Source: Gracilariopsis chorda (taxonomy: Eukaryota; Rhodophyta; Florideophyceae; Gracilariales; Gracilariaceae). From it: a stretch of 64,000 nucleotides of DNA. The notes beneath the pieces were generated by a model. That model saw only the letters and a program-made list of their open reading frames with translations. It was not told the DNA's origin and did not search any database. The translations under genes and the position numbers were made by a program. The stretch lies in contig NBIV01000086.1 in NCBI GenBank assembly GCA_003194525.1, positions 1 to 64,000 of the forward strand, written 5' to 3'. Positions 1-10,972 of the stretch are shown piece by piece (positions within the stretch are counted from its first letter, which is position 1; each line of letters starts with the position of its first letter).

Positions 1-1381
1 TGTAAACCAACAAAATTGCACTATACTAAAAGGTTCAATGTCATTCGGGCGTAAAGCGCTTCTCTTTCCTTTCCTTTACTTACCCTTCAAATATGAAATT
101 TGCTCGACATAAGTATAAACGCATTTTCTTGCCGGCATGACTATACTCCTCTACACACCATAGAGCAGTACGCAGTGATCTCCTAACGAAACTCCGCATA
201 AACATCCTCTATACGACGATGCTAGGCGCGATAATGGTAAAAGAGACAAGGCTAGGTGCGATGATTCGAGGAGCGAGGATGCTAAGCACGACGATGCTCT
301 AAACTGCAGCAGTATACGCGAAGGTTTTAGTTTCGCACGGTAGCATACTTTACTGCATAATTGCCACACGCAGTGCTGCCTTCTACGATGATCCGCGCAA
401 CAAAGCTATGCTTGACCATGTTCTACATGAAGACTTTATGCACCATAGTAGAATGCGCGACGATTCTACTTCCGTTTACCAAGCAATGCTCTACAGCGTC
501 ATCCTCAAAGCTTGATGCCATAGAAGCCACAATACCTCAGCAGCCCGCCATGTTACCCTAAATGAGGTTCTGCACAAGAATGTTCGACGATGCTACACGC
601 CAAGATGCTGGGCGGTACGATCCTAATCGCGACAATGCTAGGCGCGACGATGCTAGGCGCCATGATACGAGGCACGATGATTCGAGGAGCGACGATCCTA
701 GGTATCACTCTACAGATTTATGCTCAAATTTCGATGCAATAGAAGCCACCATACCGTCTCACACGCACTTGCGGAGGCTATCTGATGCTCTGATGGCATT
801 AAAAGGTATATTACAGGCGGCACTGCCAATCTGTTCAATAATGCTAGGTACGAAATGGCTACCAATGACTATGCTTTCCAAGATGGTGGCACTTTCCTTC
901 CAAATGTTAAGATATACAGATCTCATCTACACGACCGAAGTGTATCGTGACATAGCAACCTCGGCAGACTGCGTTCCGAGTGGGTGGGGCAGTCTGCACG
1001 TGGGTCGTGAAACGCCAGCGTGCAAGCACGCCATTGCCAAATCAGCATCTAAGAATTGCATGCAGCGGCGGTAGGGTGCTCTGCACGCGGGCGTGAAACG
1101 CCTGCGTGCAGAGCAGCACCTATTGCCATTGCCTTCGATCATGAGTTGTATGACGGAGCTGAAAGCGCACATTCTATGCACACCATTTTCACTTCTACAT
1201 ATTACGTGACTCAAACCATCTATGATGCTTTTCTCCACCACTGAAGCGACGGTAACCTGAGCAATTCTAACGCCTGCGTGCAAAGTATGCACAGGAGCCA
1301 AACACGCTACCCAAATACTCCTTTCACTATAATGCTTCTTTTACTCTTTAACGCGTGCGAAGCACGCAATGGAGCCACTTG
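1..1381 (+). mobile_element. Non-autonomous Helitron-like unit 1 (5' truncated by window)
   Basis: This is the 3' part of a ~2.24-kb unit repeated head to tail: position 1 matches 2243 and 4485. It holds a body of degenerate 15-bp repeats and several GCGTGC-type short hairpins. It ends in the hairpin GCGTGC-GAA-GCACGC (1353-1367), then GGAGCCACTTG at 1371-1381, with the next unit starting TCCCC. A short hairpin just before the 3' end and a TC start are Helitron hallmarks. There is no long conserved coding frame, so it is presumed to depend on a Rep-helicase supplied elsewhere. Boundaries are uncertain by about 3 nt. Confidence 0.75.
562..720 (+). repeat. Degenerate 15-bp repeat (gcgacgatgctaggc type)
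   Basis: Imperfect 15-bp repeats of the form gcGAYGATgCTAGGc run through this stretch. They recur at 2803-2961, 5045-5203 and 6886-7045, with a second short block around 195-300. In one frame they encode an Arg/Asp-rich string. The string is driven by the repeat and erodes in unit 4, so I do not call it a gene. Confidence 0.6.
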
Positions 1382-1471
1382 TCCCCCCTTACTAAAGCGG
1401 AAGTTTGTCTGTCTGTGTGTCTGTCTGTCAGCTAACGCTCATTCATTGGCTGCAAAATCGGCAAGGAGGCT

Positions 1472-1547
1472 GCCAAGTGGAAACGTGGCATTTTATGCGC
1501 TCCAAGAGGCATCTTGCACCGCATAATGCGACACGTTTCCACCTGGC
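1472..1547. repeat. 5' subterminal inverted repeat (IR-C), non-autonomous units
   Basis: The arms GCCAAGTGGAAACGTG (1472-1487) and its near complement (1532-1547, one mismatch) flank a 44-nt centre. The same structure lies at the 5' end of each autonomous Helitron on the minus strand (for example 36901-36976). Equivalents follow in units 3 and 4. Confidence 0.85.
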
Positions 1548-1631
1548 GCCTTTTTGCACGCCACAGTAGCCTAGCCGTTTGACCAAAGTAGCTCACCGGT
1601 TACACTACAGTAACCGAGCCGTTGCAGTGCA

Positions 1632-1677
1632 GTGCACATGACCGTTTTAACTACTATTTTTCAACGGTCATGTGCAC
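1632..1677. repeat. 5' subterminal inverted repeat (IR-B), 15-bp stem
   Basis: GTGCACATGACCGTT at 1632-1646 pairs perfectly with 1663-1677 around a 16-nt AT-rich loop. It is repeated in each unit. The matching structure in the autonomous Helitrons has a 13-bp perfect stem (for example 36773-36814). Confidence 0.85.
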
Positions 1678-1683
1678 CAATGG

Positions 1684-2242
1684 CATTGCACGCTACACTA
1701 CATGGTTAGGCACACCAATAAAATGGCACTACACTAAAGCGTGCCATGTCATTCACCATGGTTATGCACATCAATGAAATGGCACTACACTAAAGCGTGC
1801 CATGTCATTCACCATGGTTATGCACACCAATGAAATGGCACTACACTAAAGCGTGCCATGTCATTCACCATGGTTATGAACACCAATGTAATGGCACTAC
1901 AATAAAGCGTGCCATGTCATTCACCATGATTAAATGGCATTACAACAAAGCGTGCCACTTAAATTACCGTTGTTATGCACACCAATAAAATGGCACTACA
2001 CTAAAGCGAGCCATGTCATTCACCATGTTTATGCACACCAGTGTAATGGCACTACAATAAAGAGTGTCATGTCATTCACCATGATTAAATGGCACTACAA
2101 TAAAGCGTGCCATTTAAATTACCGTTGTTATGCACACCAAAAAAGTGGCACTACACTAAAGCGTGCCATGTCATTCCCCATGGTTATGCACACCAATAAA
2201 ATAACACTACACTAAAGCGTGCCATGTCATACAACATGTTTA
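1684..2242 (+). repeat. 56-bp minisatellite (unit 2)
   Basis: About ten imperfect repeats occur here, most 56 bp apart and some shortened to about 42 bp. Each carries a small hairpin, TGGCAC ... GTGCCA, around CTACACTAAAG-like DNA, followed by CCATGGTTATGCACACC. The repeat resembles the third 5' hairpin of the autonomous Helitron (36735-36765). It may have grown from that hairpin. Confidence 0.85.
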
Positions 2243-3624
2243 TGTAAACCAACAAAATTGCACTATACTAAAAGGTTCAATGTCATTCGGGCGTAAAGCG
2301 CTTCTCTTTCCTTTCCTTTACTTACCCTTCAAATATGAAATTTGCTCGACATAAGTATAAACGCATTTTCTTGCCGGCATGACTATACTCCTCTACACCA
2401 TAGAGCAGTACGCAGTGATCTCCTAAACGAAACTCCGCATAAACATCCTCTATACGACGATGCTAGGCGCGATAATGGTAAAAGAGACAAGGCTAGGTGC
2501 GATGATTCGAGGAGCGAGGATGCTAAGCACGACGATGCTCTAAACTGCAGCAGTATACGCGAAGGTTTTAGTTTCGCACGGTAGCATACTTTATTGCATA
2601 ATTGCCACACGCAGTGCTGCCTTCTACGATGATCCGCGCAACAAAGCTATGCTTGACCATGTTCTACATGAAGACTTTATGCACCATAGTAGAATGCGCG
2701 ACGATTCTACTTCCGTTTACCAAGCAATGCTCTACAGCGTCATCCTCAAAGCTTGATGCCATAGAAGCCACAATACCTCAGCAGCCCGCCATGTTACCCT
2801 AAATGAGGTTCTGCACAAGAATGTTCGACGATGCTACACGCCAAGATGCTGGGCGGTACGATCCTAATCGCGACAATGCTAGGCGCGACGATGCTAGGCG
2901 CCATGATACGAGGCACGATGATTCGAGGAGCGACGATCCTAGGTATCACTCTACAGATTTATGCTCAAATTTCGATGCAATAGAAGCCACCATACCGTCT
3001 CACACGCACTTGCGGAGGCTATCTGATGCTCTGATGGCATTAAAAGGTATATTACAGGCGGCACTGCCAATCTGTTCAATAATGCTAGGTACGAAATGGC
3101 TACCAATGACTATGCTTTCCAAGATGGTGGCACTTTCCTTCCAAATGTTAAGATATACAGATCTCATCTACACGACCGAAGTGTATCGTGACATAGCAAC
3201 CTCGGCAGACTGCGTTCCGAGTGGGTGGGGCAGTCTGCACGTGGGTCGTGAAACGCCAGCGTGCAAAGCACGCCATTGCCAAATCAGCATCTAAGAATTG
3301 CATGCAGCGGCGGTAGGGTGCTCTGCACGCGGGCGTGAAACGCCTGCGTGCAGAGCAGCACGCTATTGCCATTGCCTTCGATCATGAGTTGTATGACGGA
3401 GCTGAAAGCGCACATTCTATGCACACCATTTTCACTTCTACATATTACGTGACTCAAACCATCTATGATGCTTTTCTCCACCACTGAAGCGACGGTAACC
3501 TGAGCAATTCTAACGCCTGCGTGCAAAGTATGCACAGGAGCCAAACACGCTACCCAAATACTCCTTTCACTATAATGCTTCTTTTACTCTTTAACGCGTG
3601 CGAAGCACGCAATGGAGCCACTTG

Positions 3625-5998
3625 TCCCCCTTACTAAAGCGGAAGTTTGTCTGTCTGTGTGTCTGTCTGTCAGCTAACGCTCATTCATTGGCTGCAAAAT
3701 CGGCAAGGAGGCTGCCAAGTGGAAACGTGGCATTTTATGCGCTCCAAGAGGCATCTTGCACCGCATAATGCGACACGTTTCCACCTGGCGCCTTTTTGCA
3801 CGCCACAGTAGCCTAGCCGTTTGACCAAAGTAGCTCACCGGTTACACCACAGTAACCGAGCCGTTGCAGTGCAGTGCACATGACCGTTTTAACTACTATT
3901 TTTCAACGGTCATGTGCACCAATGGCATTGCACGCTACACTACATGGTTAGGCACACCAATAAAATGGCACTACACTAAAGCGTGCCATGTCATTCACCA
4001 TGGTTATGCAAATCAATGAAATGGCAGTACACTAAAGCGTGCCATGTCATTCACCATGGTTATGCACACCAATGAAATGGCACTACACTAAAGCGTGCCA
4101 TGTCATTCACCATGGTTATGAACACCAATGTAATGGCACTACAATAAAGCGTGCCATGTCATTCACCATGATTAAATGGCATTACAACAAAGCGTGCCAC
4201 TTAAATTACCGTTGTTATGCACACCAATAAAATGGCACTACACTAAAGCGTGCCATGTCATTTACCATGGTTATGCACACCAGTGTAATGGCACTACAAT
4301 AAAGAGTGCCATGTCATTCACCATGATTAAATGGCACTACAATAAAGCGTGCCATTTAAATTACCGTTGTTATGCACACCAAAAAAGTGGCACTACACTA
4401 GAGCGTGCCATGGCATTCCCCATGGTTATGCACACCAATAAAATAACACTACACTAAAGCGTGCCATTTCATACAACATGGTTATGTAAACCAAAAAAAT
4501 TGCACTATACTAAAAGGTTCAATGTCATTCGGGCGTAAAGCGCTTCCCTTTTCTTTCCTTTACTTACCCTTCAAATATGAAACTTGCTCGACATAAGTAT
4601 AAACGCATTTTCTTGCCGGCATGACTATACTCCTCTACACCATAGAGCAGTACGCAGTGATCTCCTAAACGACACTCCGCATAAACATCCCCTATACGAC
4701 GATGCTAGGCGCGATAATGGTAAAAGAGACAAGGCTAGGTGCGATGATTCGAGGAGCGAGGATGCTAAGCACGACGATGCTTTAAACTGCTGCAGTATAC
4801 GCGAAGGTTTTAGTTTCGCACGGTAGCATACTTTACTGCATAATTGCCACACGCAGTGCTGCCTTCTACGATGATCCGCGCAACAAAGCTATGCTTGACC
4901 ATGTTCTACATGAAGACTTTATGCACCATAGTAGAATGCGCGACGATTCTACTTCCGTTTACCAAGCAATGCTCTACAGCTTCATCCTCAAAGCTTGATG
5001 CCATAGAAGCCACAATACCTGAGCAGCCCGCCATGTTACCATAAATGAGGTTCTGCACAAGAATGTTCGACGATGCTACACGCCAAGATGCTGGGCGGTA
5101 CGATCCTAATCGCGACAATGCTAGGCGCGACGATGCTAGGCGCCATGATACGAGGCACGATGATTCGAGGAGCGACGATCCTAGGTATTACTCTACAGAT
5201 TTATGCTCAAATTTCGATGCAATAGAAGCCACAATACCGTCTCACACGCACTTGCGGAGGCTATCTGATGCTCTGATGGCAATACAAGGTATATTAAAGG
5301 CGGCACTGCCAATCTGTTCAATAATGATATGTACGAAAGCGCTACAAATGACTATGCTTTCCAAGATGGTGGCACTTTCCTTCCAAATGTTAAGATATAC
5401 AGATCTCATCTACACGACCGAAGTGTATCGTGACATAGCAACCTCTGCAGACTGCGTGCCGAGTGGGTGGGGCAGTCTGCACGTGGGTCGTGAAACGCCA
5501 GCGTGCAAAGCACGCCATTGCCATATCAGCATCTAAGAATTGCATGCAGCGGCGGTAGGGTGCTCTGCACGCGGGCGTGAAACGCCTGCGTGGAGAGCAG
5601 CACGCTATTGCCATTGCCTTCGACCATGAGTTGTATGACGGAGCTGAAAGCGCAATTTCTATGCACACAATTTCCATTTCTACATATTACGTAAATCAAA
5701 CCATATATGAAGCTTTTCTCCACCACTGAAGCGACGGTAACCTGAGCAATTCTAAAACCTGTGTGCAAAGCATACACAGGAGCCAAACACGCTACCCAAA
5801 AAGTTCTTTCGTTGACGAACTTGATAGCTTGAAGTTAACCTCTTCTTTCTTTCATTTTTCTTTCTTCTCCCTTCTTACTCCCCAAAAATACTTGCATTCT
5901 ACAAACAAACTACCCAAAACACGCTACCCGAATACTCTTTTCACTCTAATGCTTCTTTCACTCCTTAACGCGTGCGAAGCACGCAATGGAACCACTTG
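3625..5998 (+). mobile_element. Non-autonomous Helitron-like unit 3 (long 3' tail)
   Basis: This unit is 2374 bp, about 130 bp longer than unit 2. The extra stretch (about 5800-5930) is the reverse complement of the 3' subterminal DNA of the autonomous Helitrons (for example 37140-37270). It begins at sequence corresponding to the last codons of their helicase. It lies between two copies of a short direct repeat (acacgctaccc), so units 1 and 2 probably lost it by recombination between those repeats. It otherwise matches units 1 and 2 closely. Confidence 0.78.
3926..4484 (+). repeat. 56-bp minisatellite (unit 3)
   Basis: This is the same array as at 1684-2242, with the same order of full and shortened repeats and only scattered substitutions. 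The whole 2.24-kb unit, rather than the minisatellite alone, was therefore duplicated. Unit 4 retains only about one repeat (near 6310-6370). Confidence 0.85.
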
Positions 5999-7638
5999 TC
6001 CCCCCTTACTAAAGCGGAAGTTTGTCTGTCTGTCTGTCTGTCAGGCAGCTAACGCTCACTCATTGGCCGCACAATCGGCAAGGAGGCTGCCAAGTGGAAA
6101 CGTGGCATTTTATGCGCTCCAAGAGGCATATTGCACCGCATAATGAGACACGTTTCCACTTGACGCCTTTTGCACACCACAGTAGCCTAGCCGTTTGACC
6201 AAAGTAGCCCACCCGTTACAGTACAGTACACGAGGCGTTGCAGTGCGGTGCACATGACCGTTTTAATTACTATTTTTCAACGGTCATGTGGACCAATGGC
6301 ATTGCACGCTATACTACACCATGGTTATGCACACAAATGAAATGGCACTACACTAAAGCGTGCCATGTCATTCGGGCACTGAGCGCTCCCCTTTTCTTTG
6401 GTTTAGTTACCCTACAAGTATGTCATTGCTCGACATAACTATACACGCATTTACTTGCCGGCACTTCTATTCTACTCTACACCATGAAGCAGTACGCAGT
6501 GATCCCTTAACCAACGCTACACATAACCATGGTCTACACGATGATGCTATGCGCGAGAAAGGTAAAAGTGACAAGGCTATGCGTAATAATTTGATGCACG
6601 ACGATGCTAGGCACGACGATGCTCTACGCTGCTGCGGTATACGCGGAGGTTTTGCTTCCGCACGGTAGCATGGTTTACTGCATAATTGCCACATGCATTG
6701 CTGCCTTCTACGATGCTCTGCACAACAAAGCTATGCTTGACCATTTTCTACATGAATACTTATGCGCCAGAGTGGAATGCGCGACGAATCTACTTCCGTT
6801 TACCAAGCAATGCTCTACAGCTTCATCCTCAAATCTCGATGCCACAGAAGCCACACTACCTAAGCAGCCCGCCATGTCACTCTAAATGAGGTTCTGCACG
6901 AGAATTCCTGACGATGCTAGACGCCACAATTTTGGACGCAACGATCCTAAGCGCTACAATGCTAGGCGTTACGATGCTAGGCGCGACAATGCTAGGCGCC
7001 ATGGTACCAGGCGCGATTATTCGAGAAGCAACGATACTACGTGTCACTACACAGATTTATGCTCAATTTTCGATGCCATAAAAGCCAAAATACCTTCTTA
7101 AATGCGCCTGCAGAGGTTTTCTGATGCTTTAATGGCATGCAAGGTATACTACAGGCGTCAATGCAACTCTGTTCAATAATGTTATGTACGAAAACGCTAC
7201 GAACGACTATGCTTTGCATGATGGTAGCACTTTTCTTCCAAATGTTAAGACATACATATCTCATCTACACGCCCCAAGCGTAGCGTGACATAGCAGCTTC
7301 TGCAAACTACGTGCAGAGGCGGTGGGGCAGTATGCACGCAGGGCGTGAAACGCCTGGCTGCAAAACATGCCATTTCTATACCAGCATCTACGAACTGCAT
7401 GTGGCGGCGGTGGGGTGCTCTGCACGCGGGCTTGAATCGCCGGCGTGCAGAGCACGCTATTACTATTGCCGTCGATCATGCGTGGCATGACGAAGCTGAA
7501 AGCACACTTTCTATTCACACAACCATTTTTACTTATTTATTAAATCAGAACATCTATGAAGCCTTTCTCTACCACTAAAGCGAAGGTCACGTGAGCACTC
7601 CTAACGCCTGCGTGCGAAACACGCACCGGAGCCACTAG
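5999..7638 (+). mobile_element. Non-autonomous Helitron-like unit 4 (short, CTAG end)
   Basis: This is the last and most diverged unit, 1640 bp, with only a single minisatellite repeat. It ends at a hairpin (GCGTG-CGAAA-CACGC, 7610-7624), then GGAGCCA and CTAG at 7635-7638, followed by T. This is the canonical Helitron 3' end (CTRR before T). The hairpin aligns with the internal terminator-like hairpin of units 1-3, so this unit stops about 80 bp earlier than they do. DNA after 7638 is no longer repetitive, which places the array edge here. Confidence 0.78.
7610..7638 (+). other. Helitron 3' terminal hairpin plus CTAG
   Basis: A perfect 5-bp stem, GCGTG/CACGC, with loop CGAAA (7610-7624) lies 10 nt before CTAG (7635-7638), which is followed by T. 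This spacing and sequence fit the classical Helitron transposition terminator. Confidence 0.75.
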
Positions 7639-8275
7639 TGTGCTACTAAATTGTATCGATCTCAGAAAACATATGTACGAAAGATGTATATTCCAATGCC
7701 GATATAGTAATGTTGAGCATTACTTAAGTTCCATGCATCTCTTTGTATACCCTTTTTCGTACTCCAATCTCATCTACCTCCCCAACTTCTTTGTTTGTCA
7801 TAGGATATCTCGGAACAGTTGGGACACTTCACCACACATAGTGTTAGGTGAAATAGGCTGGTATTAGTGTTCACTGTTACTTTCTATGGTGCAACGTACT
7901 GTTCATACGCAATTATTCACTTCCACAGGGTCCCCAATGGGTTCACAAGGTGGCGGCATTATCCTCGTTATCACGTTTTACAGTTTCTGTATTTTGTTTT
8001 TTTTGCATGGGTTTTGCGATGCTAACGAGGGGACCATCAAAATGGGAAGCCAAGCGAGGACCAGTACCCCTGGTAATTGTCATCCTGGACCACTACCACC
8101 TCATTCTGCTTGGTGCTACATAGGTGTCATCTACATCAAGACTACAAGAAACAGCTTTTTGGAGAGATGAGTAACGCGTCGCAGTGGGGAAGAGGATGAA
8201 CCATTTGCATATAAGAAGCAAATGCACCTCTCTCGTTCGACGGCTTCGGTACCAACCTAACCTCAGTACAACAGT
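7639..8275. other. Unclassified single-copy DNA
   Basis: I see no conserved coding frame or terminal repeats in this stretch. A TATA-like stretch inside an imperfect palindrome (CATTTGC ... GCAAATG, 8202-8224) lies about 55 bp before a small ORF. That is the only hint of a promoter. Confidence 0.4.
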
Positions 8276-8548
8276 ATGGACCTAAGAAACTTCCAAATGT
8301 CTGGCAGATTTACTATGTCTGCAGCTATCAAGTGGTTCGTTCCTAATTATTGTCGTGATGCACTCTATGGTCCAGTGCGACGCAACGCCTGGACTGAATT
8401 CAAACGGATTCAAAGTGTATTCTCCTCTCGAGATAACAACGTTAGCATAGTCTATATTGGCATGATGCGCGCCTACGCACGCCTGTGCACGCACACGCAA
8501 GCTGACGCACACCTACGCAATTGGGTGTGCGTGCTGATGAGTCTTTAG
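8276..8548 (+). CDS. Possible small ORF, unknown product (90 aa)
   Basis: This is an ATG-started 90-residue frame that I do not recognise. It lies about 55 bp after a TATA-like palindrome. The second half is rich in ACGCAC repeats and includes an inverted repeat (8487-8534), so that part of the peptide is compositionally driven. There is no domain, signal peptide or membrane segment, and no second copy to show conservation. It may well be chance; transcript evidence would decide. Confidence 0.15.
   Translation: MDLRNFQMSGRFTMSAAIKWFVPNYCRDALYGPVRRNAWTEFKRIQSVFSSRDNNVSIVYIGMMRAYARLCTHTQADAHLRNWVCVLMSL
8487..8534. repeat. Inverted repeat, 10-bp stem
   Basis: GCACGCACAC (8487-8496) pairs with GTGTGCGTGC (8525-8534) around a 28-nt ACGCA-rich loop. 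The function is unknown, and it may be a relic of simple-repeat growth. Confidence 0.5.
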
Positions 8549-9290
8549 GTAGCAGTATCAACCCAGGAGCCCTGTAAGAGGGCTCGCAGAGGCGCCGTAA
8601 AGTTATACAGACCGGCAGGTGTCTGATTGAACTCGTGCGCCTCCTCCGCTTCCAGTCCACAATTACCAATGTGGCTGTTCTGATCACCACCTGGTTGTGA
8701 ACCAAGCCAGGCGAAGTCGAGTTCATAGAGTTTCTAACAGATGTCAACTAACTATTGATCTAATAAACTAGTACCGTTGGTTCCGGCCTTCTACATGTTC
8801 ATGTTCCCCACAATAAAGGCAGGACCTAACAAAAAGAAGAAGCAGAGTTATGGTGCCTATTTATTTGTTACCGTCATGGCTGTAGCATGAGTGGATGAAG
8901 GAAGCACTAGGCTTCTGAGAGGTTCGATACTGCTATATTTACTGGAGACATGGCATGCTTATTTGCTCAAGTACTTTCGAGGATAGCATACCTTGGTTCT
9001 AACTTGGGTATCATTTAGAACGGGTAGCTAATCGGAGTGCTTGAAGTGTACCAAACTAAGTTGGCTTAGTCATATGAGTGCTAATAAAAGTGAAAAGAAG
9101 CTGCTTGTTGAAGAACTGCAGCTTGTGCTGCAGCCGGTGCAGACTGGTCAGGATGTTTGGGACGGCATTGAGCATAGAACTGTGCTGAACTTAACTTCGT
9201 CACCTGTACGGACAGAACCACTCTTTTCAGAAATGTATAAGATAGAGTAGACCGCATGCCCTTTTTAGGAGGGAGAGGAAAAGGAAAGAA

Positions 9291-9597
9291 CGACGACTAC
9301 GAATAAACAACGGAATACTACCGCGATTCATTCGGCTGCCTTGGCGAGTACCGTGGGCTCCACGAACCTATGTGGCTTGAGGCGGACTTGTCGAATAATC
9401 CGGTGCTAAGTCACTCTGAATCAAAGGAGGAAGGTAGCTGCTACGTTGATGATTACTCTGAGCGATGCAATAGGCGCCTTGAAAGAACATGGTGTGGGAA
9501 CAAGTCATATGCCGAGTACTCCGGATCCGCACTAAAGGATCCTGAACGAACGAATGTGATGTACATGTCAGCATGCCGAAGTGGGGTTCCTCGACAC
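9291..9597 (+). repeat. Diverged direct repeat, copy A
   Basis: This copy aligns with 11984-12300 over about 310 bp, from CGACTACRAATAAAC to a shared GAAGTGGGGTTCCTCGA end, with many substitutions and small gaps. A short motif (CGAGTACTCCG-like) recurs two or three times inside each copy. There is no coding content. It could be a dispersed repeat, old terminal repeats of a lost element, or a local duplication. Confidence 0.6.
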
Positions 9598-10255
9598 ATA
9601 CGGCGAAGCATGCAGATGTAACATAAATACATCAAGAACGGACGCTATGTGATTACGGACGTAACGGTTTGAGTAACAATTATAAACTGCAACCGTAGAA
9701 TGTCTATACAAGAACCTCTCCACTTGTCTCATTGTAGAAGGGGACCTGGCAGTCTCCTTAAATGTTTTGTTGCGGCCCAAAGCCTTACGCAATCAGGATT
9801 TAGGTCTTATGATCGAAGCGTAGTGCTGGGCACAGGTGACAAGGAAGTATGATAGTTGAAGAGGGTGTAGAGTCTTATCCTCATTGTTTGCTTGTCGATT
9901 CCTTTTCTACAGCTTTTATAGTGAGGAATCACTCCCTCTAGCAAGTATCCATCGTACCAATCTCTACCTTCGTGATAGAACCGTCCGATATGTTCTTGGT
10001 CTCTAGTGACAATCACCTCCCATTAAGACCCATGGTTCTGATCCAACTAGGATTAAAGCCGTCGTGATCTAGAACTATATATTGTTTCTCAAGCCCCGGT
10101 TGTTCAACGTTCCATTAGCTACCCAAAAACTGTCGTACTCGGTCAAACTATCTATTCTCTAGACTAGATACCAGACTGCTGCTTGCAAATTTGACCCAGC
10201 CTGCATAGATCACAGATGGCGCCCTGTAACCGCATTTGCGCCTTCCAGGCATGGA

Positions 10256-10570
10256 ATGACTAGTGTAACAAGTATAAGAGAAAACGGAACAGTCCAGTTC
10301 ACTGTCTCAGTCAAACACAACTTCAAGAGTCCATTCTGTAAATATGTTTACCCCTATCAGCATAACATTCGTGCTACTTCTTGTGGCATGCACGGTTTCG
10401 GCATCGACATGTCCGGTAAAGTGTTGATGGCCACGCAAATGCGCCCGTGTGCTTTATACTGGATTTTCAAGGACACGAAGAAGCTTATTTACTTGAGGCT
10501 TTTGCGCGGCGATCGTAGTGGAACCGCTTCTCCGTCGTCTCCGATGCAGTTCTCGAATCGGTTCTTCTGA
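10256..10570 (+). CDS. Possible ORF, unknown product (104 aa)
   Basis: This is an ATG-started frame of 104 residues that I do not recognise. It has a Cys/Tyr-rich middle section, but no metal-binding spacing and no hydrophobic segment long enough to be a membrane helix. The surrounding DNA is repeat-rich and non-coding, and no paralogue is present in the window. It is a weak candidate. Confidence 0.15.
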   Translation: MTSVTSIRENGTVQFTVSVKHNFKSPFCKYVYPYQHNIRATSCGMHGFGIDMSGKVLMATQMRPCALYWIFKDTKKLIYLRLLRGDRSGTASPSSPMQFSNRFF

Positions 10571-10972
10571 CTCGCAAGCATCAAGGACCGGAGGAAAGAC
10601 GACCGCGAGGCCCAGTCCTCAAATATCATTGAATAACGAAAGGCTTGGCTGGAGGCACAGTGACAGGCTTCAAGGTGGCCGCGTTTTGCCGGCTTGTAGG
10701 AATAGGCAGGCTTGTAGGGTTAGAGAGTCAAAAAAAGCAAGCAGGCTTGTACTACACGTGGCAGGACAACACTTGACGCTGTTTGCGCGCAATATAAAAC
10801 TCCAGATCCCTCGTGGAAGAGGAGGGATCGAAGGCATCCTTGGAGGGACTTCCAAGGTCCTTGTGCCTGTTCTTTTGTCCGCGCCATCGCCATTGCGTTA
10901 GCACGACATACTGTCGCATTTCTCGTTCTGACCAACAGAAAGCTCCCGTTTTCGTCCTCTATAGCTGGGCAC

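Larger units (their letters stand above)
1382..3624 (+). mobile_element. Non-autonomous Helitron-like unit 2 (complete)
   Basis: This is the best complete unit, 2243 bp. In order it has a TCCCC start, a CTGT-rich stretch, two strong inverted repeats (1472-1547 and 1632-1677), a 56-bp minisatellite (about 1684-2242), a body with 15-bp degenerate repeats, an internal terminator-like hairpin near 3510-3540, and the terminal hairpin with CACTTG at 3619-3624. The first ~100 bp and last ~90 bp match the ends of the minus-strand autonomous Helitrons beyond 30989. It therefore looks like a deletion or chimeric derivative of that family. Confidence 0.78.

Noticed and set aside
1684-2242. CRISPR-like regular repeats
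   Set aside because: The repeats are imperfect, directly adjacent and without unique spacers. This is a minisatellite inside a transposon.
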